A stretch of DNA of 64,000 nucleotides. It comes from SABI01 sp963678555 (GTDB taxonomy: Bacteria > Spirochaetota > Spirochaetia > Sphaerochaetales > Sphaerochaetaceae). The notes beneath the pieces were generated by a model. That model saw only the letters and a list, made by a program, of their open reading frames with translations. It did no database searches and was not told the origin of the DNA. Positions within the stretch are counted from its first letter, which is position 1; every line of letters starts with the position of its first letter. Below are positions 49,490-58,853 of this stretch, one piece after another. The DNA lies in the NCBI GenBank assembly GCA_963678555.2, contig CAXXJA010000002.1:1251878-1315877 (forward strand), written 5' to 3'. Made by a program: the position numbers and the translations under genes.

Positions 49490-52390
49490 TAAAAACTGCG
49501 CTGCGTATTTCCGGTATATTCCTGAAGTCAGAAATAGATCAAAAACGTCCGGGTCAATATGTTGGCTATTTTTAAACGAGTGTAAAATCTTGATCGCTTC
49601 CGACAGGGTTTTCGCTTTTTTATACGGACGGTCCGACGCGGTCAACGCTTCAAAGATATCGGCAACAGCCATGATTCTTGAGGGAATAGACAACTGAGAG
49701 GCATCGAGCTTGCGTGGGTAACCACTGCCTGTCATCGTTTCATGGTGGGTCCCCGCATATTCCGGCACACGTGCCAATTTAGCCGGGAACGGCATCTTCT
49801 CCAACATGGCAATCGTCTGCATAATATGTTCACTGACCTTAAACCGCTCCTCTTCAGTCAGTGTGCCGCGCCTGACCGATAGATTATAAAACTCCCCACG
49901 ATTATAGAGGTGCTCAGGCATCGGAGTTTTAAAATCCAGGTCAGAATACTGCTGTTTCACCTCTTCCTTTTTTCGCTTCAAGATATGATAAGCCTTATCC
50001 GCAAGCAGCTTTTCCACTACCGGCGGCATATCGCAGTCTTGGAACAGAAGTTCTTCTTCATGCGCCAAGCCGAGACGGATATCAAAATTGCGTATCCATT
50101 CTTCATTGCCAATACTTTTTAAGCGATCAATTTTTTCATCACTCAAAAATTCACTTCCCATATTGCATTCGGCAACAAAAGCAAACTTTTCGATCAAATC
50201 TGCTTTTCGCACATCAAGCTTTACCTTGAGCTCATCTTTGTCGCCGCCTGCAAGGAGCCCTTTGTAGTAGTCCACTTCCGCGTCGCGCAGAAGCACTTCA
50301 AAGCGAGTCCGAATTTCGTGAATACGATTGAAGATCGTTTCTAATTTTGTCGCTTTGTCAACAACATATTCAGGGGTGATCACCTTGCCACAGTCGTGCA
50401 ACCACGCCCCAATCGAGAACTCTCGCCACTCATCTTCGGTTGTAAAGGCGAAATCAGCAAAAGCTCCTTCTGCGCAATGAGAGGCTTCCTCGGCCATCAT
50501 AATTGCCAGTTCCGGCACGCGTTTACAGTGGCCGCCTGTGTAAGGGCTTTTGGCGTCAATGGCCCCGGCAATAAACTGGATCATTGAATCCATAAGGGTT
50601 TCCTGCTCTTCAAGCAGTTTCAGATTATGAAAAATCGTTGCTGCCTGAGCTCCAAGAGCTTCAACAGCCCGCAACAGTTCTTCGCTGAACTCCGTCACAT
50701 TGCCGTTATTGTCCCTACAGTTGATCAGCTGCAAAGCACCAATGGGATCAGCCCCCCGAGGTATGAGCGGAATTATTAAAAAGGAGCGGGAACGGTAGTT
50801 ATTGTCTTGGTCAAAGATTTTCGTACTGGCGAAGTCGAACTCGGGATCATCATAAATATCTTTGATCAATATCGACCTTTTCTCCCAGATTGAATGGGCG
50901 ACCACGCTTTGATGATTCTCTTCTCCTTCGAGGTAGAGAGGAATCGGTTTGCAGGGGATATCTCCTTTTTGCGATCCGCCATAGGCGATATTAAGAGAAG
51001 TATTTTGAGTGATCTTGAACTTGAGTGCGTTTCCGTCAAGCTGATAGAGCGTTCCCCCATCGGCATTCGTTAATTCTTTTGCGCCGAGCAATATCTTTTC
51101 CATCAATTTTTCAGCATCGCGTTCAGCTGAAAAAGAAATTCCAAGTTCGACAAGCCGATTCAGCTTCGATTGTGAAATTTTCAAGGCCTGTGTCTTTTCA
51201 AGCAATGAGTGCCGCATGGCATCAAAGTTTTTTTCAAGCAAATAAAATTCCAGAATTGGGGAAGGACTTCTCTCCTCACGTTCGAAAATAAGATCTCTTA
51301 TTTTATCTGCTTCCGAGGCGATTATTGAAAGCCGATTCGTCATATGCTTGCTTAATAAATAGATAATCGGAATGAAAAAAACGATCCAAATTAAAGTTGT
51401 ATAGGTCAAACGGTTTTTTATATTGATGAAATAAGTATTGAAATCACTCAATGGGGCAAGAACAAGTATTTTTAAGGAAGAACCGTGTTTAAAGACATCG
51501 CTCACTTTGACATAGTAATCAACATTCTCAAACTGTACTTTCCGTAATTCGAAAGTTTTTCCTTCATCCAGTCCCGACAGAAACGTATGGAAGCTATTTT
51601 GGTTTTTTCTCGGGACACCAGATTTGTCTATAACCTGAAACTGATCGTTTAACAGCAGCACTTGACTGTGTTCTGAAATCTTAATACTGGAAATCATGCT
51701 TTCCAGTTTCCGTAAAGTCAGGTCGACACCAGCAATCCCTTCACTATATTGTTTCTTTTCTGAAGCAGTTATCCCAAGCTGTTTGAGCGAATTATACCTG
51801 TAAACATTAGAAAGAACCGCACGGTTTTCCTGTTTTGCTTTTATGTACCAGGGGCGCAATCTGGGGTCATACTCTGGATTTTTGTCCAAACGAGTCGACA
51901 AAACTGTTAGATCATTATTCAAAAAGACCCATTCTTGAATTCTTTCCCCTCCACCTAAGACATCTATCATACGCAGAATCCACATCGTTTCGTCAGGAGC
52001 CATATGCGGTTTCAGGATCGACGGATCTTTATCTGCACAAATGACCTGCACGAAACGACTATCCTCGTAGCCGAAATAGATGGAGTATAGTTCCCTGTTT
52101 TTCTCAAGCAGTCTGAAAATTGTGCGTAGAGTTGAAGAGGTCAGAACGTTTTCAGCATCAATATTTATATCGTCAAGACCGGCGACCAGATATACTGTTT
52201 GAAAGGATTGATCGATAAGCGTAAGCGCCCTTTGCTCAATCTTCTCAGATGCAGAATTAAACAATTTACCAGCAATCTCTTCTGCTGCCTTATTGCTCAC
52301 AGAATTAATATGAAGGTAAAAAAATAGGACAAGAACACCAACTACAATTAAAATTGAAACAGTCAAACTAATTTTAAAGCGTACGCGCAT
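49442..52390 (-). CDS. Cache-GAF-HD-GYP c-di-GMP phosphodiesterase
   Basis: 982 residues. The N-terminal membrane helix (about 7-27) precedes a dCache sensor (30-330; GIAGVDLTLRKLESMISSI). A second helix lies at about 338-357, then a GAF domain (about 440-610) and HD-GYP. Catalytic motifs are GGHCKRVPELA, WLHDCGKVITPEY, and HHETMTGSGYPRKL with GYP intact. An insertion of about 150 residues lies between the HD and the GYP parts. It should hydrolyse c-di-GMP in response to an external signal. It is monocistronic. Confidence 0.9.
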   Translation of the reverse strand: MRVRFKISLTVSILIVVGVLVLFFYLHINSVSNKAAEEIAGKLFNSASEKIEQRALTLIDQSFQTVYLVAGLDDINIDAENVLTSSTLRTIFRLLEKNRELYSIYFGYEDSRFVQVICADKDPSILKPHMAPDETMWILRMIDVLGGGERIQEWVFLNNDLTVLSTRLDKNPEYDPRLRPWYIKAKQENRAVLSNVYRYNSLKQLGITASEKKQYSEGIAGVDLTLRKLESMISSIKISEHSQVLLLNDQFQVIDKSGVPRKNQNSFHTFLSGLDEGKTFELRKVQFENVDYYVKVSDVFKHGSSLKILVLAPLSDFNTYFINIKNRLTYTTLIWIVFFIPIIYLLSKHMTNRLSIIASEADKIRDLIFEREERSPSPILEFYLLEKNFDAMRHSLLEKTQALKISQSKLNRLVELGISFSAERDAEKLMEKILLGAKELTNADGGTLYQLDGNALKFKITQNTSLNIAYGGSQKGDIPCKPIPLYLEGEENHQSVVAHSIWEKRSILIKDIYDDPEFDFASTKIFDQDNNYRSRSFLIIPLIPRGADPIGALQLINCRDNNGNVTEFSEELLRAVEALGAQAATIFHNLKLLEEQETLMDSMIQFIAGAIDAKSPYTGGHCKRVPELAIMMAEEASHCAEGAFADFAFTTEDEWREFSIGAWLHDCGKVITPEYVVDKATKLETIFNRIHEIRTRFEVLLRDAEVDYYKGLLAGGDKDELKVKLDVRKADLIEKFAFVAECNMGSEFLSDEKIDRLKSIGNEEWIRNFDIRLGLAHEEELLFQDCDMPPVVEKLLADKAYHILKRKKEEVKQQYSDLDFKTPMPEHLYNRGEFYNLSVRRGTLTEEERFKVSEHIMQTIAMLEKMPFPAKLARVPEYAGTHHETMTGSGYPRKLDASQLSIPSRIMAVADIFEALTASDRPYKKAKTLSEAIKILHSFKNSQHIDPDVFDLFLTSGIYRKYAAQFLLPEQIDDVDISQYLG

Positions 52391-52675
52391 ATCCGCCCCG
52401 ATCGCCCAGGATGCGATAATTTGGATTTAACAGAGAAAATGGCAATAGTTTTCGTGTCTTTGCGTTCGTGCAAGCTTATCGGATAGAAAAAATTGCAGAG
52501 TTATGGCCGTTAAGAAATTGGATTCTGAGCAATTCCGTTGCAACCGCAATCAACACTCAGAGGTAGCCGCTGGCCCACGCAAATGAAAATTACAAGAAAT
52601 AAATTATAGCACTATAATGTTTCGACGTCAGTACTATTTTTGCGGCATTTCAATTATTAACAATTGACCTGAATA

Positions 52676-53035
52676 AAGGGGGCAAGTCTACAGTTGACGT
52701 GTTGTGGCCATTTGGTAGTGTAAATTCGTGTCGAGACCACTCCGCATAGAGTATCCGGGGCCTGGTATCATGTTATGAACCTTGGCGCAGGCATTGTGAT
52801 GTTTTTGAAGGTGAGGAGGTCCCAAAAGGCCTGGCAATGTACGTATTAAGAGCGCATAGTCAAAAAACGCTGAAAGAGATAGGCGCTGTCCTAAAGTAGC
52901 AACCGCTACAGCACTGTCAGCACGGCTATTTTAAGATTTGAGTCTATGATGGAGGAGAATGTTCCTGTCCGGGACATGTTGATGAACGGGTGTGTCGGGA
53001 GATGAAAATCAGTCAATCGTAGACTTGACCCCTTC
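52676..53035. repeat. Element D, full-length (360 bp, inverted termini)
   Basis: Left end GGGGGCAAGTCTACAGTTGA, right end GTCAATCGTAGACTTGACCC, forming an inverted repeat of about 21 bp. The left half (to 52820) recurs alone at 61166-61312, the right half (from 52821) alone at 45941-46134. It has no gene. The interval 52391-52675 upstream also shows none, and 53036-53247 holds only short uncertain frames. Confidence 0.8.
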
Positions 53036-53247
53036 TGGCCTCTTCTGACCACTCTTCGACAACGATGGCATCCTGCCGCCGACCCCGGTTCATCATATGG
53101 GACCATACTCCCGAATAGGCCTTGCGCAAAGGTCTTGATATAAGGAAAGCGTTTCATCGCTATCTCAAAAGCCAATAGCAGACTTACCTCCTAAATCGCA
53201 TAGCATTCCCCCGCCATTTAAAGCCAATATCATTGGACAGGCACCTT

Positions 53248-53961
53248 TCAGGAGCGCGTCCCATGAAACTGCCGAACCAATACCCACCCCGCAAACAGTA
53301 AGCTGGCAATCATCACCAGTGAACCGAACCCGTGAGCCATTCTGGCCAGCAGATGGTCGTAGCGCTGCAGGCCGGTTTCGGTCAGCAGGTATTCCCAATC
53401 GTGAAAACCGTACGGGGCCGAGCTGCCGGTGTTACCGCCAAGCAACGGCAGCACTCCGGCCCTGGCGTCGTTAATATACGGGGCAAGGTCGAGAAAGTTC
53501 TCTCCGAACCACCACCCGCACACTGCAGCACCGAACGGGTCGCGAGTTTTCAGCAACAGCACACCAACACAAATCAGCGGTATCAGTAACTGCCCCAGCG
53601 AACCGCCCAGTGTTCTGATGAATTGCCCAAAGGGGCGAAACAACACATGCCCAGCTTCATGGAATGGCAGGTTCACCAGGTGCAGCAGGCTTTCACCGGC
53701 GGTGTTGCTGGCAATACTGACAAAGATCAACTTTAAGCTCCAAATGACCATGCCCACCAGGAGCAGTCCCCTGCCCCAAATAACCAGACTATTCTCAGAG
53801 GACTGGCTCTGCAGGGGGATGTCCCCTTTCCTGTGGCTTTGGCCTGAATGGGACAGGCACCCTTTGGGAGGCTGTCCTTTTATTTTGGCGAAGATCACGC
53901 CGCAGCGAAAGCAGGTGTCTTGCTCGGTTAAGTTGTCATAGCCGCATTTTGGGCAAATCAT
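53248..53961 (-). CDS. Zinc-ribbon membrane protein with HEAGH metallopeptidase motif
   Basis: 237 residues. The N-terminal ribbon MICPKCGYDNLTEQDTCFRC is followed by a linker and about five membrane segments. Between the first and second is NLPFHEAGHVLFRPFGQFIR, an HExxH site typical of M50-like membrane peptidases. WWFGENFLDLAPYINDAR follows, with Asp and Glu candidates for the third metal ligand. The substrate is unknown. No partner gene is adjacent. Confidence 0.75.
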   Translation of the reverse strand: MICPKCGYDNLTEQDTCFRCGVIFAKIKGQPPKGCLSHSGQSHRKGDIPLQSQSSENSLVIWGRGLLLVGMVIWSLKLIFVSIASNTAGESLLHLVNLPFHEAGHVLFRPFGQFIRTLGGSLGQLLIPLICVGVLLLKTRDPFGAAVCGWWFGENFLDLAPYINDARAGVLPLLGGNTGSSAPYGFHDWEYLLTETGLQRYDHLLARMAHGFGSLVMIASLLFAGWVLVRQFHGTRS

Positions 53962-54084
53962 CTTGTATCCTCAGGGTCTGGCTACTTTTTTGCAGTTTAA
54001 AAAGTTGTCTGTCCCGCTCAACAACGCCGCTAAACCAATAAACATTAAAAGGTACCCGTCACCTCAGAGTTTTTTTAGTGTGAA

Positions 54085-54738
54085 GTAGAAACCCCCGTCC
54101 TTTGGGCGGGGTCAGAGTCCTTCGGCTTTGCCAGAAGGGCTCATGGCAGTCCATATTCAGAAGTTGTTCCCGCAACTAACTGAACAGAAAGGAAAGCCAT
54201 GAGCCGTTTTCGAAAATTAACACATGCCATCTGGCACTGTCAGTACCACATTGTCTGAGTCCCGAAATATCGCTTCCGAATATTGGCAGGCGAACTGGCC
54301 CAGGAGGTACGAGCATGTATACGGATCTTCAGTGGGCAAAGACACTGTGAGATCGTCGAGCTGAATATCCAGAAAGACCACGTTCATCTGATCATCATGG
54401 TGCCGCCGAAGGTAGCCATTTCAGAGTTGATGGGGCGCCTGAAAGGACGATCAGCGATACGAATTTTAAAGAGCCATCCCAAATTGCGAAAGAATCGCTA
54501 CTGGGGGAATCATTTCTGGGCGCCCGGCTACTGCGTTGATACCATCGGTTTGGATGCTGAGATGATCAGACGCTACGTGCGGTATCAAGAGGCGCACGAA
54601 AAGAAGATAGAACAGCAACAACTTAAATTCTAACCCAACAGGACAAGGGAACGACGCTCCGGCTGCCCTCTTTGGGGGCTGCCGGCAACGCCCCCTCAGG
54701 GGGCGCCTTTAAAGCCCCGTCCTTTGGGCGGGGTTTTT
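54085..54738 (+). mobile_element. IS200/IS605-type insertion sequence, inactive
   Basis: About 650 bp. A hairpin CCCCGTCCTTTGGGCGGGG lies near both ends (54094-54111 and 54715-54733), with a second small hairpin CCTTC...GAAGG on the left. It encloses one transposase gene with a nonsense codon. The right end overlaps the 3' end of the small membrane gene 54709-55068. Exact ends are inferred from the hairpins. Confidence 0.75.
54199..54633 (+). pseudogene. tnpA: IS200-type TnpA transposase with internal stop
   Basis: 144 codons from ATG. MSRFRKLTHAIWHCQYHIV is followed by TGA at 54256-54258, where the family has Trp (HxVWVPKYR), and then VPKYRFRILAGELAQEVRA. The HUH motif is in QKDHVHLIIMVPPK, and the nucleophile Tyr is in MIRRYVRYQEAH. 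Length and all other motifs are normal, so a single TGG-to-TGA change has inactivated it. Confidence 0.88.
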
Positions 54739-55068
54739 TACATCCTTGTTTATAAAAAACGAAATCACCCTACAATAGAAAAAGAATCCAACAAACAAGG
54801 AAATCAAAAAATAAATAAAACCCAAAAACACACCTAACATTAAATGATTATCTATATCAAATCTATATAATGGTGAAATATAAAACATTAAAAATATAGT
54901 CAAGAAATTAAGTAGTACAGAAAAAAACCACTTAGATTTTTTTACTTTTAATTCACAACCGCATTTCTTACAAATAAGTAAAAATGGCCTATCATAGGAT
55001 AAATAGAGCAAATCAAAGCAAGTGAATAAATTATTACATTTTTGACAATTAACATTTTTTATAAACAT
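54709..55068 (-). CDS. Small Cys-rich membrane protein, candidate immunity protein
   Basis: 119 residues. Two pairs of cysteines (VNCQKCNNLFTC, ICKKCGCELK) precede two membrane helices (FFSVLLNFLTIFLMFYISPL and VFLGFIYFLISLFVGFFFYC). The last nine residues (NPAQRTGL) come from the IS200 end, so the true C-terminus was replaced. It follows the RHS tail 55086-56028 by 17 bp, the usual place of an immunity gene. A similar small Cys-pair frame follows the next RHS tail at 57260. Confidence 0.55.
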   Translation of the reverse strand: MFIKNVNCQKCNNLFTCFDLLYLSYDRPFLLICKKCGCELKVKKSKWFFSVLLNFLTIFLMFYISPLYRFDIDNHLMLGVFLGFIYFLISLFVGFFFYCRVISFFINKDVKNPAQRTGL

Positions 55069-55085
55069 GATTTAACTACTTCTTG

Positions 55086-56028
55086 TTATTTCAATCTATC
55101 TTCTTCAGGGGAGATATGCAGTATAGAATCTGTTCCGCCAATACCAAAACAAATAGAACTACCAAAACCATACTCGCCAATTAAAGTGATATTTTTAATA
55201 TGAAAATGACCTGAGTCATCTATAGGAATTGAAATGGTAATTTTTGCTCCAAAACGGATATGCAAATCCCGTGACCTCCCCTCTAAAAAATCAATGGTGT
55301 CAGCAAATGGAGCGAAGAGAACCCCGCCACCAGCACTAGCGCCAAACTGGACACCGGCGCTCCGGCTAAAACTTCCAATAAGGCCAGAATTCCCAGCACT
55401 ATCCCATACAAATCCACCAGCGACATCTCCCATTACTCCGGCACCAATCCCACCAGTCCCCAGCAGCCCCTTCACAAACAAGCCGTTGGGATCAATAGAA
55501 ACCAACACCTCATTCCTTACGTATCGATAAAGATTAACATCCCCTGCATAAAACCCAATCGGATCCACTTGGGTATACCGGCTCGCCCCCGGATCATAAG
55601 TCCGCTGCCAGTTATAATGCAGCCCGCTCTCCTCATCAAAATACTGCCCGACAAACCTCAGGTTGTTCTCCACCGTGGACATCGGATCGATATTCGCTTT
55701 GCCAAACGCCGCATACCCGGTACTCCAGACGATGGCTCCGGTGGTGGCATTGCTGAGCCGCTGCGGGGTAGCGAGATGGTCGTTGTGGTAGAAGAACAAC
55801 CCTGTCCCGTCGCGCAGGTACAGCGGATCGGTCCCCCACATGCCATGGGGCTTCCATCCATAGCTCTTCAGCCAGTAATCGCTGGCGCTGTATTCACCAA
55901 CCAGCCCTTCATCGGTATAGAGGTACCAAGTGGAACTGGAGACTACCTGTTTTTTAATGCGGCGGCCAAAGGGGTTATAGGTATAGTCGGCAACCCGGCC
56001 GTCGGGCAGGCAGATGCGGCTTAAAAAA
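55086..56028 (-). pseudogene. RHS core tail with glycine-rich toxin tip (orphan unit 3)
   Basis: An open frame begins in element E (to 56273) and reads into RHS core at ICLPDGRVADYTYNPFGRRI. It continues with the hyperconserved end RYTQVDPIGFYAGDVNLYRY and DPNGL. The tip after it is Gly-rich and hydrophobic (GTGGIGAGVMGDVAGGFVWD, then FAPFADTIDFLEGRSRD), followed by IPIDDSGHFHIKNITL; it may form a pore or membrane toxin. The RHS shell is absent, so it is an orphan tip. The downstream gene 54709-55068 is its likely immunity partner. Confidence 0.7.
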
Positions 56029-56403
56029 GGGGACAGATTTATTTTTTTTGAAGGGCGACCAGGACCACGCAGCTCTATTCGCCACTTGAGCATGTCCTCA
56101 ATCTGATCAACGAAACATCCCCTCCCAGACACAAAAAAAACATGATGAGCAACGTCATCAATCGCATAACAACCCCTCGCTTTTTTTATTCTGAACAAAT
56201 TGCCAATTATATGTATTGCATCTGTTTCAAAGTCATAAGTGTATGTCCTTGCTGTTTTGCGTTGCAGGGGCAATTTAAGACCGACAAAACCTTTAGTAGC
56301 TCTGATAAAAAGCTGATCCCTAGATCTGGTATTTATCAGAATTATTCATATTGTGAGATCTATATACTGCCATCAGGTCACTCCCGGAACACTCAGGATT
56401 CAG
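56029..56403 (-). repeat. Element E, copy 2, joined to RHS core
   Basis: About 375 bp, repeated at 58395-58772. Read on the minus strand, it ends in AAATAAATCTGTCCCCTTTT next to RHS core at the same codon in both copies. The encoded frame ARGCYAIDDVAHHVFFVSGR and IEDMLKWRIELRGPGRPSKK is kept at the protein level between copies, so it derives from a real gene. The family is not recognised; the AGGGGACAGATTT end is typical of small mobile repeats. Confidence 0.7.
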
Positions 56404-56846
56404 CCTTCTTTCAAGTCTTTTGGAGACACGGCATGATGATTTTTTAAATTTTCATTTGCTCCATGTTTGATAAGAAAGTCCTGTAACTGAGTTTTTCCAT
56501 TGGATTCAAACTCAGCTCGCCATAAAGGAGTATTACCATTGTCGTCTTGTGCATCAATTTCACTACCTGCATCAACCAGACACTTGCACATTTCAATATC
56601 ATAATTTTGTGCAGAAAAATGCAGCGGAGTCATTTTTTGAAAGTCCTTTATATTAATATATGCACCCCGTTCTAAAAGGAGCTTAACTAACTCAACGTTC
56701 CCGTCAATTGTTGCATGAATTAGTGGTGTTCTCTCGTCCAGATCCAAGATATTTGCATCTATTCCACAATTTAAAAATGATTCTACTTTCTCTATATTTC
56801 CACAGAATATAGATTCAAAAAATTGTTTATCATCATGGTCTTTCAT
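56400..56846 (-). CDS. Ankyrin-repeat protein, candidate immunity protein
   Basis: 148 residues from the ATG at 56844-56846; an upstream in-frame Met lies inside the toxin frame. About four ankyrin repeats are visible (DERTPLIHATIDGNVELVKL, MTPLHFSAQNYDIEMCKCLV, NGNTPLWRAEFESNGKTQLQ). Ankyrin proteins are common immunity partners of RHS nuclease tips. Its start overlaps the toxin stop (56833-56835) by 14 bases, which couples the pair. Confidence 0.8.
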   Translation of the reverse strand: MKDHDDKQFFESIFCGNIEKVESFLNCGIDANILDLDERTPLIHATIDGNVELVKLLLERGAYINIKDFQKMTPLHFSAQNYDIEMCKCLVDAGSEIDAQDDNGNTPLWRAEFESNGKTQLQDFLIKHGANENLKNHHAVSPKDLKEG

Positions 56847-57167
56847 ATTTATGGCTCCTATTAGTACTAGGATATTCAATTTGATAAAGATCTGGATTGT
56901 TCATTCTGTCATTAAGCCTTCAACTTTCGCTTTCTCTCTTCTAAATTCATTTCCTCTTTTGTGCCCTAAGTCATATTTTTCATTTATCGGCCTACCAGTA
57001 TTTGCGTCTCTAAACCTTCCATCTGCCGTTTTTTTACCTTTAGACTCGACAGCCTCACGCACGTTGTTCCTTATGTATGGCCTATGTAATCCTTTTTTGC
57101 CAACATCATCCCCATGACGAAGGACAATATGCCCAGCTTCACCTAGCTCTAAATTGAATCTATTCAA
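56833..57167 (-). pseudogene. GH-E-like nuclease toxin tip, frameshifted
   Basis: The first frame (from 57167) reads GKKTADGRFRDANTGRPINE, then KYDLGHKRGNEFRREKAKVE and stops after GLMTE. The other frame continues as LNDRMNNPDLYQIEYPSTNR and SHKYERP to the stop at 56833-56835. The Gly-His core (DLGHK) and the SNRSHKYE-like end are typical of GH-E/HNH-type RHS tips. A small deletion near 56905 probably broke it. No RHS core precedes it (57168-57259 has only short repeats), so it is an orphan tip. Confidence 0.7.
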
Positions 57168-57259
57168 ATACTTAAAGAGTTAGAAAAAAGTGGGACACTT
57201 TCCATATTCTTTTAAGTATGAGAATGTCCCAAGTTTACCCTATCAAAATTAATATTTAT

Positions 57260-57425
57260 CTAATTATTTTTATGAATAGCCTGATCCAACTTGTGTCCGC
57301 AAATTGGACAAGTTTTCATATAAAAATTACCACCAAATAAAAAATCAAAAATTGATTTAAATATCTTCTGACAACGATTTTGGCATCTAATCCTAGACAA
57401 TTTTATAAATAACAAAAAAAACAAA
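57260..57425 (-). pseudogene. Small Cys-pair membrane frame, immunity-like remnant
   Basis: The minus-strand frame ends FYMKTCPICGHKLDQAIHKN before TAG at 57260-57262 and begins with a hydrophobic part and RIRCQNRCQKIFKSIFDFLF. No good start codon was found. Position and content mirror the immunity candidate at 54709-55068, after the related RHS tail. Confidence 0.4.
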
Positions 57426-57521
57426 GAAATAAAATTAATATACGAATTTCTTCAAATGTATATTTTGAAATATTAAAAATAAATACAGAAGAAATCACAA
57501 ATAATAAAACATGAAAAAACT

Positions 57522-58394
57522 CTACTTTGAACAGGCACGATTCATCTTCTCAATGTCAAAGATATCTCTTATGATTTTATCATACTCTTCTCTGGTCTCT
57601 TTTTTAGAGTCAAGCGACTCTCCAAAAGTTATGCCGGCACCAACAATTTTTGGAACTTTAATGCCAAAAACGTCTTTAAATTTATCGCTAAAATTAATTG
57701 TTACAGAGAGACCCCATGGCGTATTCATATCCAAGTCAACAGTTCGGCCTGCAGTTTCTGATATTATAGCCATTCCTACCGCGACCCCAAAACTGAACCC
57801 CCGGCCCTTCCCTCTGAAAAAAATGTAGCTAAAATTCTCACTATCTATACTCACACCAGTAGCATAAGTTTTTCCCAGCACAGGGACAAAATCCCCTTCA
57901 ACATATATCAGCGTATCCATAAGGCCGAGAGGATCGAAGATATTAGTTGAGCGATTCCCCACATAGCGATAAAAATTGACATCCCCCGCATAAAACCCAA
58001 TAGGATCATCCATCTGGATATACCGTCCCGTCTCCGGATCATAGGCCGCTGAAAGTTATAATGCAGTCCTCTCTCCACATCAAAATACTGCCCTGGAAAG
58101 CGCAGATTACTTTCAATGGTGGACAGCGGATCAATGGTCGCCTGGACAAAAGCGGCATACCCGCCACTCCAGGCAACAGTGCCATCACGCATATAAAGGG
58201 GATTGGTTCCCCACAGGCCACCTGGGTACCAACCATAGTTCTTCAACCAGTAACCGCTAGCGCTGTATTAGCCAACCAGTCCTCCATCGGCATAGGAGGT
58301 GCCAGGAGGTACTGGAGGGCACTTGCTTCTTGATACGGTGGCCAAAAGGGTCGTAACTGTAATCTGCAACCCGGCCGTCAGGCAGGTAGATGCG
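57522..58394 (-). pseudogene. RHS core tail with toxin tip (orphan unit 2), decayed core
   Basis: The RHS core starts next to element E at IYLPDGRVADYSYDPFGHRI and is broken: a GAA codon of the GEYSAS motif reads TAA near 58269, and the HNDHLGTPQR stretch is deleted. The last part is open (57522-58013): DDPIGFYAGDVNFYRYVGNR, DPLGL, then a tip of about 130 residues with FRGKGRGFSFGVAVGMAIIS and VFGIKVPKIVGAGITFGESL. The tip resembles the Gly-rich tip of unit 3 in style. Its toxic activity is unknown. Confidence 0.65.
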
Positions 58395-58772
58395 GCTTAA
58401 AAAAAGGGGACAGATTTATTTTTTTGAAGGGCGGCCAGGATCACGCAGTTTTATTCGCCGCTTGAGCCTGTCCTCAATCTGATCGACGGAACATTCCCTC
58501 CCAGACACAAAATTACCATGATGAGCAACGTCTTCAATCGCATAACAACCCCTCGCTTTTTTAATTCTGAAAAAATTGCCGATTATATGTGTTACATCTG
58601 TTTCAAGGTACGCTTACGTTTCAATCTTGTGGTGTTGCGTGGCAGAGTCAACGTGCGACCGACAAAACCTTTAGTGGCTATAATGAAAATAAGTTCCTTA
58701 AATCTGGCTTTTACCAATATATTCGTGTTTAGTACGATTATATACTGTCCTCGGAATACTCAGACTTCTGAA
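58395..58772 (-). repeat. Element E, copy 1, joined to RHS core
   Basis: Homologous to 56029-56403, with the same junction to RHS core. The same protein-like frame is visible (ARGCYAIEDVAHHGNFVSGR, IEDRLKRRIKLRDPGRPSKK) before a stop. Confidence 0.7.
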
Positions 58773-58853
58773 CACCCTCAAAAGTATCTTTATGCTACAG
58801 GAAGTTATCGCTTATTTGAAACTATGTGACAGCAGTGTGCTCAACAAAAAAAA

